36,582 bases of DNA from positions 1-36,582 of the forward strand of contig CALECM010000056.1 in the NCBI GenBank assembly GCA_937949745.1, given 5' to 3'. A program made the translations under genes and the position numbers. Below, in pieces: positions 14,577-23,119 of this stretch. Origin of the DNA: an uncultured Bacteroidales bacterium. GTDB lineage: Bacteria > Bacteroidota > Bacteroidia > Bacteroidales > WCHB1-69. The notes below the pieces were generated by a model. That model saw only the letters and a list, made by a program, of their open reading frames with translations, was not told the DNA's origin and ran no database searches. Position 1 is the stretch's first letter. Each line of letters begins with the position of its first letter.

Positions 14577-15611
14577 ATGGAAAAATTTGATGTGATCATC
14601 ATAGGGGCCGGCCCGGCCGGACTGGAAGCTGCTCATCGCCTGGCCGAATCAGGATGGAAAATATTGCTTTTGGAAAAAGAATCGGCTGTGGGTGGAAAAT
14701 TACAACAATGGGATAAATTATTCCCTGATTTTTCTTCATCGAAAGACCTGCTTCATCAACTCGCCGGATTCACCGGAAATAACCATATTCAACTGAAAAC
14801 CAACAGTGCCTGTAAAAGTATCGAACCTATCGATGCCCTGACCTGGGAAGTTACGGATAGTAACGAATTGAAATACCGGGCTTCTTCTGTATTGCTGTCT
14901 ACCGGGTTTGAAGTTTTTGATGCCAGGCGAAAAGAAGAGTATGGCTATGGGATTTATCCCAATGTGATCACTTCAGTGCAATTGGAAGAGATGCTGGCTG
15001 AACAGAAACTGCAGTTTCATTCGGCAGGTTACGGAGATCGTCCGCGTATCGCTTTTATTCAATGCGTAGGTTCCAGGGATGAAAAAACCGGAAATCATTA
15101 TTGTTCCCGTAATTGTTGTATCTGCGCTGTAAAACAGGCTATAGAGGTTAAGGAATTGCTTCCTTCTTCCGATATTTACTGTTTTTATATGGATCTGCGC
15201 ATGTTCGGCGAAGGATATGAAGAACTTTACCGGAAAGCCCAGCAGGAATTCAATATTAATTTTATACGGGGAAGGGTTTCGGAAGTTTCTCCTGCCTTAA
15301 ACCAGCAGGTAGTACTGAAAGCCGAAGATACCTTATTATCAAGACCCGTGAAAGCCACTTTTGATATGGTCGTGCTGATGGTAGGCATGGAACCGTCTCC
15401 GGGTACAAAGCAATTGAGCCAGGAACTGGGAATCGATGATGATTATGGATATTATAAAAGTACGGATAACCTGTTGTCGGATAACCAAACCATCCACCAC
15501 GGGCTATTCCTTGCCGGTACCGGCAAAAGGCAATATTCTATTCCCGATGTATTGAAAGATGCCAGTGCGGCGGCTTATTCCATTAACGAATATCTTTTAC
15601 AGAACAGATAA
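14577..15611 (+). CDS. short HdrA-like FAD oxidoreductase
   Basis: This 344-residue flavoprotein has the dinucleotide motif GAGPAG (residues 10-15) followed by EKESAVGGKLQQW, as in HdrA. The HdrA-specific cysteine segment is present at IQC163VGSRD, then YC176SRNC180C181IC183AVK. Near the end AGTGKRQYSIPDVLKDASAAA resembles the HdrA FAD-binding closing motif. Classical HdrA is about 650 residues with extra ferredoxin domains; these are missing here, as in the smaller HdrA/QmoA-type versions, so electrons must enter or leave through the separate HdrC-like proteins. The stop is one base before the next ATG. Role as flavin hub of the complex is inferred. Confidence 0.85.
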   Translation: MEKFDVIIIGAGPAGLEAAHRLAESGWKILLLEKESAVGGKLQQWDKLFPDFSSSKDLLHQLAGFTGNNHIQLKTNSACKSIEPIDALTWEVTDSNELKYRASSVLLSTGFEVFDARRKEEYGYGIYPNVITSVQLEEMLAEQKLQFHSAGYGDRPRIAFIQCVGSRDEKTGNHYCSRNCCICAVKQAIEVKELLPSSDIYCFYMDLRMFGEGYEELYRKAQQEFNINFIRGRVSEVSPALNQQVVLKAEDTLLSRPVKATFDMVVLMVGMEPSPGTKQLSQELGIDDDYGYYKSTDNLLSDNQTIHHGLFLAGTGKRQYSIPDVLKDASAAAYSINEYLLQNR

Positions 15612-15612
15612 A

Positions 15613-15951
15613 ATGATCGATTTCGGTTATACTCCCAATATTAGCAGGTCTGTCGATTTGGATAAAAAAGACCTTTCACTCCTCGATGCGCTCACACAGG
15701 ACGTGCCTTCATTCAAAAGATGTATAGGCTGCGGCGGATGTGCGGCAACCTGTTCGGCCAGGCAACATACGGATTTCAGTATTTTGAAATGTAATTTCCT
15801 GTTCCGTAGAGGCGAATATAAACTACTTCAACAAGAGCTGGACAAATGTTTACTTTGCGGAAAATGCTTGCTGGTTTGTCCCAGGAATGTGAATACCCGC
15901 GGTATGATTATCAAAATGCGGTTATTGTTAAATCAAAATCCTGATCTCTGA
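15613..15951 (+). CDS. second HdrC-like 4Fe-4S protein
   Basis: Start taken at the ATG at 15613, one base after the HdrA-like stop; a longer frame would overlap that gene. The 112-residue product has C37-x2-C40-x2-C43-x3-C47 and C79-x2-C82-x2-C85-x3-C89-P, two 4Fe-4S motifs about 40 residues apart as in HdrC. The second is a normal ferredoxin motif; the first lacks the usual Pro after the fourth Cys and has Ser. It lies between the flavoprotein and the membrane subunit and probably carries electrons between them. Its stop precedes the next start by one base. Confidence 0.82.
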   Translation: MIDFGYTPNISRSVDLDKKDLSLLDALTQDVPSFKRCIGCGGCAATCSARQHTDFSILKCNFLFRRGEYKLLQQELDKCLLCGKCLLVCPRNVNTRGMIIKMRLLLNQNPDL

Positions 15952-15952
15952 T

Positions 15953-17749
15953 ATGGAACCGAATACTTTTCACCCGTTTGTACTTCCCTTTTTAATTGGA
16001 GCTATATTCTTGTTCGGGATTATCATCTGGAAATATGTCTCCTGGATTCTGAATTTCAGCAAAAAACAAAGAAGATATGTGCTGAAAAATATTATTTCTT
16101 TTAGAACCCTTAAAGCGATTTGGGAAGCGGTCAGGGAATGTTTGTTTCATCGTAATATATTCAAAACCAATTTAATATTGGGCTATATGCATTTCAGTTT
16201 CGCTTTCGGCTGGCTGATGCTTATCATAATGGGTAAAGTCGAAGAAATCGCGGCCAGCGGTAAAGTTTTTACGGAACCATGGCTCGGTATCTTTTTTAAA
16301 TATTTCGAAGATACTACTCACGATTTTCCTTTTAAAGAAGGATTCGTATTCATTATGGATCTTTTATTACTATTTGTATTGTCGGGAGTAATACTGGCTT
16401 TTATAAAACGTTTGTATTCCCGGTTTCTGGGAATGAAAAAAACAACCAAACATACCAAAGTAGACCGGATCGCGCTTATTTCACTATGGTTAATATTCCC
16501 TATGAGGCTTTTTGCGGAAAGTCTTACCGCCTCGATAAAACTTAACGGCGGATTCCTTACCCAGACGTTGGGCAACTGGCTCTCCTTCCTTCCTGTGGAG
16601 GATCTTTTGTTGCCAGCCTGGTGGATATATTCTTTTTCCCTGGGGATATTTTTTATATTCATGCCTTTTACCCGTTATATGCATATTTTTACGGAAATGC
16701 TATTGGTGTTTTTCCGCAAATGGGGAGTTGTGGAAGAAGACGGGAGGACCGGGTATACCGATTTTGAACGAAATGCCTGTTCCCGGTGCGGTATCTGTAT
16801 TGACGTGTGCCAGTTAAATACGGGAGCCGGCATACAAAGTGTGCAATCGGTTTATTTCCTGAGAGATACCCGGACCAAACATCTGGATAAAAAGGTGGTG
16901 GACAACTGTTTATTATGCGACCGTTGCGTGGATGCCTGTCCCGTAGGACTGGAATTAACCCAGATACGGCGTATTTACCGATATAAGAAAGAATTTGCCG
17001 GTAAAGATTACTATACTTTCCTGCAACCGGAAAAGTTGAAGAGAGATACGGATCCTCCCAAAAAAATACTCTATTTTGCCGGATGTATGACCCATTTGAC
17101 TCCGGGTATTATCTCTTCCATGAAAAAAATATTTGAAGTTTCCGGACAGGAATTCCATTTTTTGGATGAAGAAAAAAACCTCTGTTGCGGAAAACCTTTG
17201 AAACAACAGGGATTCCTGGAACAGGCGCAAACCCTCATACAAAAAAACAGAGCTCTTATCTATTCTTATGATGCGGATATTTTGGTCACCTCCTGTCCTA
17301 TCTGCTATAATTCATTCATGGAGGATTACAACCTTAAACTTAAAGTAATGCATCATACGCAGTATATTAATATGCTGATAGATAGCGGAAAAATTACTTT
17401 ACCCGAAACTTCCGGACTGAACTTTTCCTATCATGATCCGTGTGAAATAAGCCGTGGGCACGATCTCTATGAAGAGCCCCGGAATATTCTATCCCGCATA
17501 GGCATTCTTCAGACCGGTAACGCCGAAAAAAGCAAAACCATGTGCTGCGGGGGTAGTTTGGGCAATACAGTTATTAATCCCGGGGAAGTGAAAGAGATCA
17601 GCCGGGAAACATTAAAAAATCTTACATCTTCGCAGCCGGATATACTGGTTACTTCCTGTCCACTTTGTAAGAAAACCTTTTCCAGGTCATCCTCATCCGA
17701 TATCGTGATTAAAGATATAGCCGAAGTCGTAGCTTCGCAGATTTCGTAA
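15953..17749 (+). CDS. membrane HdrE/HdrD fusion: NarI-like anchor, two 4Fe-4S motifs, two CCG domains
   Basis: The 598-residue protein has three parts. Residues 1-255 have about five membrane segments (near 8-28, 78-96, 131-152, 172-190 and 222-246) with His80 and His243 in segments as candidate heme b ligands. Residues 276-329 carry two ferredoxin motifs (C276, C279, C282, C286 and C319, C322, C325, C329). Residues 378-572 carry two CCG domains (C378, C411-C412, C448, C451 and C497, C531-C532, C569, C572). This equals the DsrM/NarI-like cytochrome fused to an HdrD/DsrK-like subunit, as in Hme-type menaquinol-oxidising complexes. It would link the soluble Hdr-like proteins to the quinone pool. 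Heme binding and direction of electron flow are inference. Confidence 0.85.
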   Translation: MEPNTFHPFVLPFLIGAIFLFGIIIWKYVSWILNFSKKQRRYVLKNIISFRTLKAIWEAVRECLFHRNIFKTNLILGYMHFSFAFGWLMLIIMGKVEEIAASGKVFTEPWLGIFFKYFEDTTHDFPFKEGFVFIMDLLLLFVLSGVILAFIKRLYSRFLGMKKTTKHTKVDRIALISLWLIFPMRLFAESLTASIKLNGGFLTQTLGNWLSFLPVEDLLLPAWWIYSFSLGIFFIFMPFTRYMHIFTEMLLVFFRKWGVVEEDGRTGYTDFERNACSRCGICIDVCQLNTGAGIQSVQSVYFLRDTRTKHLDKKVVDNCLLCDRCVDACPVGLELTQIRRIYRYKKEFAGKDYYTFLQPEKLKRDTDPPKKILYFAGCMTHLTPGIISSMKKIFEVSGQEFHFLDEEKNLCCGKPLKQQGFLEQAQTLIQKNRALIYSYDADILVTSCPICYNSFMEDYNLKLKVMHHTQYINMLIDSGKITLPETSGLNFSYHDPCEISRGHDLYEEPRNILSRIGILQTGNAEKSKTMCCGGSLGNTVINPGEVKEISRETLKNLTSSQPDILVTSCPLCKKTFSRSSSSDIVIKDIAEVVASQIS

Positions 17750-17756
17750 TATATCT

Positions 17757-17915
17757 GTGATAGTTTCGATTAACTCAGAGTTCACGGAAAAATTTTTAGC
17801 GATGGGTGGTATACCGGACCAATCATGTTTGGTTATGAACGGGGAATATCAGGGAATTAACAGAAAAGAAATTACAGGGTACCTACTGAAAATAGATAAA
17901 TTACCGGAAAATTGA
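17757..17915 (+). CDS. possible 52-residue protein after the Hdr-like operon
   Basis: A frame of 52 codons starts with GTG 7 nt after the stop of the membrane subunit and ends at a TGA at 17915. It reads protein-like (INSEFTEKFLAMGGIPDQS, then NGEYQGINRKEITGYLLKI) with normal codon use for the region and no cysteine-rich motif. The spacing fits a sixth operon gene, but there is no ATG at the start and no family is recognised. It could equally be the tail of a decayed gene. Confidence 0.35.
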   Translation: MIVSINSEFTEKFLAMGGIPDQSCLVMNGEYQGINRKEITGYLLKIDKLPEN

Positions 17916-18146
17916 GAATTTAAAAGAATTTTAGGTCAATTTTCCATAGACTCTCGGATACCAACTTAACATGCGGCGAAGGTAAACTGATTGATACCAA
18001 TAATACGGAAAATACTTGATTTAAGTCTTTTATACTACATACATGCCGTGTACGACGGTTTTATGAATAAAAAATTGTTCTTAATGTTTTTTGAAATAAA
18101 AAAAATTGTATTTTTGCCACCGCTTTGACACAGTTCTTTGCAAGTT
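17916..18146. other. intergenic stretch before the tRNA pair
   Basis: AT-rich DNA without a supported gene. It holds only the tRNA promoter box at 18109-18116. Together with the short frame at 17757-17915 it fills the 397-bp gap between the Hdr-like operon and the tRNAs. Confidence 0.5.
18109..18116 (+). promoter_or_regulatory. -7 box (TATTTTTG) for the tRNA pair
   Basis: TATTTTTGC lies 30 nt upstream of tRNA-Leu. A TTTG at 18090-18093 could serve as -33 element with a somewhat short spacer of 15 nt. Confidence 0.65.
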
Positions 18147-18231
18147 GCCTTGGTGGTGGAATTGGTAGACACGCGGGACTTAAAATCCCGTGATCATTGC
18201 GATCGTGCGGGTTCAAGTCCCGCCCGAGGTA
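18147..18231 (+). tRNA. tRNA-Leu (anticodon TAA)
   Basis: An 85-nt class II tRNA. The acceptor arms GCCTTGG and CCGAGGT pair over seven positions with two G-T pairs. The anticodon stem GGGA/TCCC encloses a CTTAAAA loop with TAA, a variable arm follows, and the T loop is TTCAAGT. The 3' CCA is not encoded. It reads UUA codons. Confidence 0.95.
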
Positions 18232-18238
18232 CAGAAAA

Positions 18239-18311
18239 GCGGAAATAGCTCAGTTGGTAGAGCATAACCTTGCCAAGGTTAGGGTCGCGAGTTCGAGTCT
18301 CGTTTTCCGCT
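18239..18311 (+). tRNA. tRNA-Gly (anticodon GCC)
   Basis: A 73-nt class I tRNA 7 nt after tRNA-Leu. GCGGAAA pairs with TTTCCGC at the acceptor, the D arm holds AGCTCAGTTGGTAGAGC, the anticodon stem AACCT/AGGTT encloses a loop with GCC, and the T loop is TTCGAGT. CCA is not encoded. Probably co-transcribed with tRNA-Leu and ended by the hairpin at 18316-18339. Confidence 0.95.
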
Positions 18312-18315
18312 CTCT

Positions 18316-18339
18316 AAAGCCCTCTTCAGGGCTTTTTTT
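18316..18339 (+). terminator. terminator after the tRNA pair
   Basis: AAAGCCCT (18316-18323) pairs with AGGGCTTT (18328-18335) over a CTTC loop, followed by T residues. It ends the tRNA transcript just before the MFS gene. Confidence 0.85.
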
Positions 18340-18352
18340 ATTGATTGATGTT

Positions 18353-19603
18353 ATGAACGCGGATTCTCCCTTCCCGAAGTGGAAAAAAAATATCTCCCTA
18401 TTTCTATCCGGCCAGGCCATTTCCCTATTCGGTTCTGCCGTAGTGGATTATGCGATAATCTGGCATATTACACTGGAAACGAAATCAGCCATGGCCATGA
18501 CGATCGGTATTCTTTGCAGTTTTGTGCCGAGACTATTGATTTCCCTTTTTTCCGGTATTTGGGCCGATAAATACAACCGGCGGTACCTTATCATTGGGGC
18601 CGATGCCGGTATCGCTTTCGTTACCTTATTACTCGCTGTTTTTTATCTGTCCGGCTTTAATCAGCTATGGTTGATTTTCCTGGTGATGGGATTACGCTCC
18701 ATCGGTACCGGGATACAAACGCCGGCGGTCAATGCACTGATTCCCCAAATCACGCCCAAAGGTCAGCTTATGCGTATTAACGGGATCAACAATACGATAC
18801 AATCATTTATTATGCTTCTGGCTCCGGCCGCCGGAGGAGCCCTGCTTTCACTTATTCCTTTGGGAGTAATTTTCTTTGTAGATGTGGTAACGGCCATGAT
18901 GTCTATCATCATTATGTTTATCATCCGGATCCGGCATCATTTGACGGAAGAAGAGAAAAAGGAAAAAAGGGAAAGACGTTATGGAGAAGACATGAGGGAA
19001 GGTCTCCGTTTCACTAAAAATAATGCTTTCGTACGTGAAATGCTCATCATTTATTCGTTCTATTATTTTTTGATTGCACCTGCCGCATTCTTAAGTCCGT
19101 TACTGGTTGCACGGGTATTCGGGGAAGAAGTATGGCGGCTTACGGCCAATGAGATCATTTTTAGTCTGGGAATGATGATCGGAGGTATTGTGATGGCCCG
19201 TAAAAATGGTTTTAAAGACCGTATCACGATGATCGCATTATCTTGTTTTATTGTAGGAGTTACGACCATTATACTGGGTATTTCCGGATTCTACCTGTTT
19301 TTAGGCGCTACGCTCATTATGGGAATATTTATTTCTATATCCAGTTCAACCGAAATGGCCCTTTTCCAGGAAAAGGTTGATATTAAAATGCAGGGACGGG
19401 TATTCAGTTTGGTCCAGATCGTGACCACTACCATCATGCCGCTGGCCATGCTTCTTTTTGGCCCGTTAGGCGACCTGATCAATGTGAAATTGCTGTTCAT
19501 TATATGCGGAATATTGACACTGGGATTATCCTTATTTATCTATACCAACAAAAGACTGAGGAAAGCTGTTCCGGTTGAAGGTGGAGGAAGTGTGGATAAA
19601 TAA
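18353..19603 (+). CDS. MFS transporter (MFS_3 / drug-efflux type)
   Basis: Start taken at the ATG at 18353 (416 residues); the frame extends upstream only through the tRNA genes and terminator. About twelve hydrophobic segments are visible. The loop after segment two reads GIWADKYNRRYLII, the G-x-x-x-D-x-x-x-R-R signature A of the major facilitator superfamily, and a charged central loop (about residues 195-215, EEEKKEKRERR) separates the two halves. The family includes enterobactin and macrolide exporters. The substrate is not evident. The start lies 13 nt after the tRNA terminator with no clear -7 box between, so its promoter is uncertain. Confidence 0.83.
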   Translation: MNADSPFPKWKKNISLFLSGQAISLFGSAVVDYAIIWHITLETKSAMAMTIGILCSFVPRLLISLFSGIWADKYNRRYLIIGADAGIAFVTLLLAVFYLSGFNQLWLIFLVMGLRSIGTGIQTPAVNALIPQITPKGQLMRINGINNTIQSFIMLLAPAAGGALLSLIPLGVIFFVDVVTAMMSIIIMFIIRIRHHLTEEEKKEKRERRYGEDMREGLRFTKNNAFVREMLIIYSFYYFLIAPAAFLSPLLVARVFGEEVWRLTANEIIFSLGMMIGGIVMARKNGFKDRITMIALSCFIVGVTTIILGISGFYLFLGATLIMGIFISISSSTEMALFQEKVDIKMQGRVFSLVQIVTTTIMPLAMLLFGPLGDLINVKLLFIICGILTLGLSLFIYTNKRLRKAVPVEGGGSVDK

Positions 19604-19637
19604 TGGATGATACGTTATCCTGTTACCGTTTTTTATG

Positions 19638-19645
19638 TAATTTTG
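19638..19645 (+). promoter_or_regulatory. -7 box (TAATTTTG) for the tyrosine phosphatase
   Basis: TAATTTTGA lies 18 nt upstream of the ATG at 19664. It lacks the C that usually follows the box in this window. Confidence 0.45.
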
Positions 19646-19663
19646 ATTATAAATGTTTAAACG

Positions 19664-20647
19664 ATGATAATTAATAATCCAGACACTCAAAAACTTAATT
19701 CCGGTTTTTTAGTTGAAATTATCAAGGATGAGAATACTAAAAATCTGATTGTTAAGGTAGAAGGTTTTCAGGATGCATGGCAATTATACCAGGGCGATCC
19801 GGTTCTTCCCGCAAATTTAATATTTGAATCTAAAGGTAGCGGAACTTTTCCGGTAAATAATGCGGATGGAAAATGGAACCTCTATACATGGGTTTCCCCG
19901 GCGGGAAATATGCTTTTAGCGGAAAGACACCTGCCCATGGAGGGAGGATTCAATTTCCGTGATCTGGGTGGTATTAAAACCAAAGACGGAAAATATGTGA
20001 AATGGGGCAAATTATTCCGGGCTGACGAATTAAGTAAACTCACCACAGGAGATCTGGAATATCTCTCTTCAATTCCTTTGTTGTCTGTTGTAGATTTCAG
20101 GGATGAACGGGAAACATTACGGGAACCTGATCTTAAGCCCGAATCGCTGCGTCACCACTACCACTGCCCTATTATTCCCGGAAACCTGGCTGATGAAATG
20201 GATCTTTCGCTAGATGAACTTACATCCGATCATGCCGTCACGATGATGGAAGAAATGTACCGGCTACTGGTAACCGATCCCGATTGCGTGCAACATTATA
20301 AAAAGCTATTTGAGGTTATTCAGGATCAGGCACAGGTTCCCCTCCTATTCCACTGTACGGCAGGAAAAGACCGCACGGGAATGGCTACCGCGCTTATTTA
20401 TTCTGCTTTGGGCGTGGACGAACAAGCCATCATGGAGGATTATCTTTCATCCAATATCTACCTCAAAGAAAAATATAAAAACTTTACTTCAGGCAATTCT
20501 TTCTTTAAAACATTGCTGGAGGTAAATCCGCTCTTTCTGGAATCCGCATTTAAAGAAATCAAGAATCAATATGGGTCTGTTGAAAGATTCCTGGAAGATC
20601 ACTTAAAAGTGGATATTTCCCATATGAAATATAGCTATTTGCAATAA
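19664..20647 (+). CDS. tyrosine/serine protein phosphatase with N-terminal extension
   Basis: This 327-residue protein carries the P-loop H230-C231-TAGKD-R237-TG, the Cys-x5-Arg signature of the Y_phosphatase3/LipA-like family, with GGFNFRDLGG at 94-103 and the acidic DFRDERE loop at 142-148 as family landmarks. Substrates in this family include phosphotyrosine proteins and phosphoinositides. Residues 1-85 precede the catalytic domain and look like a small beta-rich module (VKVEGFQDAWQLYQGD, then WNLYTW). There is no signal peptide, so it should be cytoplasmic. The gene stands alone between the MFS transporter and the helicase, each with its own promoter box. Confidence 0.87.
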   Translation: MIINNPDTQKLNSGFLVEIIKDENTKNLIVKVEGFQDAWQLYQGDPVLPANLIFESKGSGTFPVNNADGKWNLYTWVSPAGNMLLAERHLPMEGGFNFRDLGGIKTKDGKYVKWGKLFRADELSKLTTGDLEYLSSIPLLSVVDFRDERETLREPDLKPESLRHHYHCPIIPGNLADEMDLSLDELTSDHAVTMMEEMYRLLVTDPDCVQHYKKLFEVIQDQAQVPLLFHCTAGKDRTGMATALIYSALGVDEQAIMEDYLSSNIYLKEKYKNFTSGNSFFKTLLEVNPLFLESAFKEIKNQYGSVERFLEDHLKVDISHMKYSYLQ

Positions 20648-20684
20648 AAAAATCTCATTTTGTGATAAATCCTCAAAAAAGTGG

Positions 20685-20692
20685 TATTTTTG
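20685..20692 (+). promoter_or_regulatory. -7 box (TATTTTTG) for the DEAD-box helicase
   Basis: TATTTTTGC lies 83 nt upstream of the start. The leader is AT-rich and longer than most here, as is common for cold-responsive helicase genes, though no structure is evident. Confidence 0.6.
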
Positions 20693-20775
20693 CCGCAAAT
20701 TCCGCATTGAATAGGTTTTTTATTATAAATGCGCATATTTTATAATGAAGAACTTTCCTATAATAAATTTATTGA

Positions 20776-22503
20776 ATGATGACATTTGAAGAAATGGGCA
20801 TAAGCCCGGAACTGGTTCAGGCTGTTGAAGAACTGGGATTTGAAAATCCTATGCCCGTACAGGAAGCTACCATCCCCCAATTACTATCCCATAACCGTGA
20901 TATTGTTGCGCTTGCGCAAACAGGTACCGGAAAAACCGCCGCATTCGGTTTACCGATTATCCAGCAAATGGATTTTTCTAATCATGATACCGAAGCGTTG
21001 ATCCTGAGTCCTACCCGCGAGCTATGCGTACAGATTTATAACGATCTGAAGAATTATTCAAAATATACACCCGGCTGTCCGGTGGTTGCCGTTTATGGCG
21101 GCGCAAGTATTGAACAACAAAAAATAGAATTACGTAAAGGAACCAAGATCATCGTGGCCACTCCCGGACGTCTTCTGGATCTTATCCGCAGGAAGTATAT
21201 CTTATTAAAAAATATTAAAACCGTGGTTTTGGATGAGGCTGATGAAATGTTAGACCTGGGCTTTAAAGAAGATCTGGATGAGATATTGCGGGAAATTCCT
21301 GCTTCCAAGAGGATCCTGCTCTTTTCTGCAACCATGCCGAAGGAAGTCGAGGCTATTGCCCAGACTTATATGACGGATCCGATGGATATTACCGTGGGGA
21401 CTAAAAATTCCGGAGCGGAGAATGTTTCCCATTATTATTACCTGACCAGCCCAAAGAACCGATACGCGGCTTTAAAACGCATTGTGGACTATTATCCCCG
21501 CATTTACGGTATTATCTTCTGTAAAACCAAACTGGAAACCCAGGAAGTCGCGTCATCCCTGATTAAGGACGGCTATAATGCGGATGCTTTGCATGGAGAC
21601 CTTTCACAGGCACAACGTGATCATGTGATGCACCGTTTCCGTTGTAAGAATATCCAGATACTGGTCGCGACCGATGTAGCGGCCCGCGGATTAGACGTGA
21701 ATAATCTTACCCACGTAATCAATTATAATTTGCCCAATGAAGCCAGCCAGTATAATCACAGGAGCGGAAGAACCGGACGGGCAAATAAAAAGGGAATATC
21801 CATCTCGATATTAACTCCCAGAGAAGCTCCTAAAATCAATAAAATCGAACAGCTTCTCCATAAAAAATTCGAATTGGTCAGGATTCCGTCCGGAAAAGAA
21901 ATCTGTGAGAAACAGCTTTTTTATATGGTGGACGAAATGGAAAATGTGGATGTAAATTACGCGGAGATAGAGTCTTATTTGCCCGTTATCCATAAAAAAC
22001 TGGCCTGGCTGGATAAAGATGAACTCATACGTCGTTTTGTATCGGTTGAATTTAACAGATTTTTAGATTATTACCGCCATACCCAGGATATCAATGTTAA
22101 CGCAGAATCCTCAAAAGAAAAATCTACAAAATCCGACAGAAGAAGAACCGAAATGGTCCGCTTGAATTTCGGTTTAGGTTATCGGGATAATATTGTACCG
22201 CAGCGTCTTATAGGATTGATCAATGATAAAACCGGAAAAAAGAAGATACAGATAGGTAAAATCGATATTTACGAAGAAGAGAGCTTTGTGGATGTAGATG
22301 CGGAATATGCAGGTGAAATAATCGCCGCTTTCGAAAATACCCAATATAAAGGAATTGATCTTATTGTTAAAACCTCTAACCGGAAAATGAAACGGGATCG
22401 TCCCGGCTATGAGAAAAGAAGTTCATCGAAACAGGAGCCGTTTTACAGGGATGTGGCAAAATCCGGAAAAAAGAAGGATAAGAAAAAGAAAAGAATCCGC
22501 TAA
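20776..22503 (+). CDS. DEAD-box ATP-dependent RNA helicase (DeaD/CsdA type)
   Basis: The 575-residue protein has the complete motif set in order: Q motif with F at 22 and Q at 29, motif I AQTGTGKT at 47-54, Ia PTRELCVQ at 79-86, TPGR near 129-132, motif II DEAD at 153-156, motif III SAT at 184-186, and motif VI HRSGRTGRA near 326-334. A DbpA-like RNA-binding domain follows (about residues 455-545, MVRLNFGLGYRDN to GIDLIV) and the tail is strongly basic. It should unwind structured RNA in ribosome assembly, decay or cold adaptation. An ATG three bases downstream is an equally good start. It is convergent with rnfA. Confidence 0.92.
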   Translation: MMTFEEMGISPELVQAVEELGFENPMPVQEATIPQLLSHNRDIVALAQTGTGKTAAFGLPIIQQMDFSNHDTEALILSPTRELCVQIYNDLKNYSKYTPGCPVVAVYGGASIEQQKIELRKGTKIIVATPGRLLDLIRRKYILLKNIKTVVLDEADEMLDLGFKEDLDEILREIPASKRILLFSATMPKEVEAIAQTYMTDPMDITVGTKNSGAENVSHYYYLTSPKNRYAALKRIVDYYPRIYGIIFCKTKLETQEVASSLIKDGYNADALHGDLSQAQRDHVMHRFRCKNIQILVATDVAARGLDVNNLTHVINYNLPNEASQYNHRSGRTGRANKKGISISILTPREAPKINKIEQLLHKKFELVRIPSGKEICEKQLFYMVDEMENVDVNYAEIESYLPVIHKKLAWLDKDELIRRFVSVEFNRFLDYYRHTQDINVNAESSKEKSTKSDRRRTEMVRLNFGLGYRDNIVPQRLIGLINDKTGKKKIQIGKIDIYEEESFVDVDAEYAGEIIAAFENTQYKGIDLIVKTSNRKMKRDRPGYEKRSSSKQEPFYRDVAKSGKKKDKKKKRIR

Positions 22504-22531
22504 TCAAATATCGGTTAGACGTTTGAATTAA

Positions 22532-23107
22532 CTATACCAGATTAGCAAAACCCATAAATGCCAAAGCCAGGATACCGGCCGTAATCAAGGCTATGGGAAC
22601 TCCTTTCATCGCATCCGGAACTTTCGCCAGATCCAGTTGTTCACGGATTCCGGCCAGGATGACAATAGCCAGTATAAATCCTATTGCGGATGCACAGGCA
22701 TAAACCACGCTGTCCAATATGCTTTCGGAGAATTTCTGCGTAACTAAGATAGCTACTCCCAACACCGCGCAATTAGTGGTGATAAGCGGAAGAAAAATAC
22801 CCAATGCCTGATATAATCCCGGACTGATCTTCTTTAATATAATTTCAACCATCTGGACGAGTGCCGCGATGATAAGGATAAAGGAAATTGTTTGCAGAAA
22901 ACCAATATTCAACGGTAACAGGATATATTTATTTACAACTGAAGTAACCAGTGTGGCGAGGGCCATCACAAAAAGAACGGCAAAACCCATCCCTAATGAG
23001 GTATCTACTTTACTGGATACACCGAAAAAAGGACATATACCCAGAAACTGTGCCAGTATGATGTTATTGACTAGAACCGCTCCGATAATCATTACTATAT
23101 ATTCCAT
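22532..23107 (-). CDS. rnfA: Rnf electron transport complex subunit A
   Basis: This 191-residue membrane protein has about six helices. Landmarks are the opening VNNIILAQFLGICPFFGVS with Cys25 and LPLITTNCAVLGVA with Cys113, the cysteines that hold the intramembrane iron centre shared between RnfA and RnfE. RnfA and NqrE are homologues; the partner set here (D, G, E, A order) fits Rnf. The complex couples ferredoxin oxidation and NAD+ reduction to Na+ or H+ export. It is the last gene of a four-gene minus-strand operon, 12 nt after rnfE. Confidence 0.92.
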   Translation of the reverse strand: MEYIVMIIGAVLVNNIILAQFLGICPFFGVSSKVDTSLGMGFAVLFVMALATLVTSVVNKYILLPLNIGFLQTISFILIIAALVQMVEIILKKISPGLYQALGIFLPLITTNCAVLGVAILVTQKFSESILDSVVYACASAIGFILAIVILAGIREQLDLAKVPDAMKGVPIALITAGILALAFMGFANLV

Positions 23108-23119
23108 GATATAAAGATT

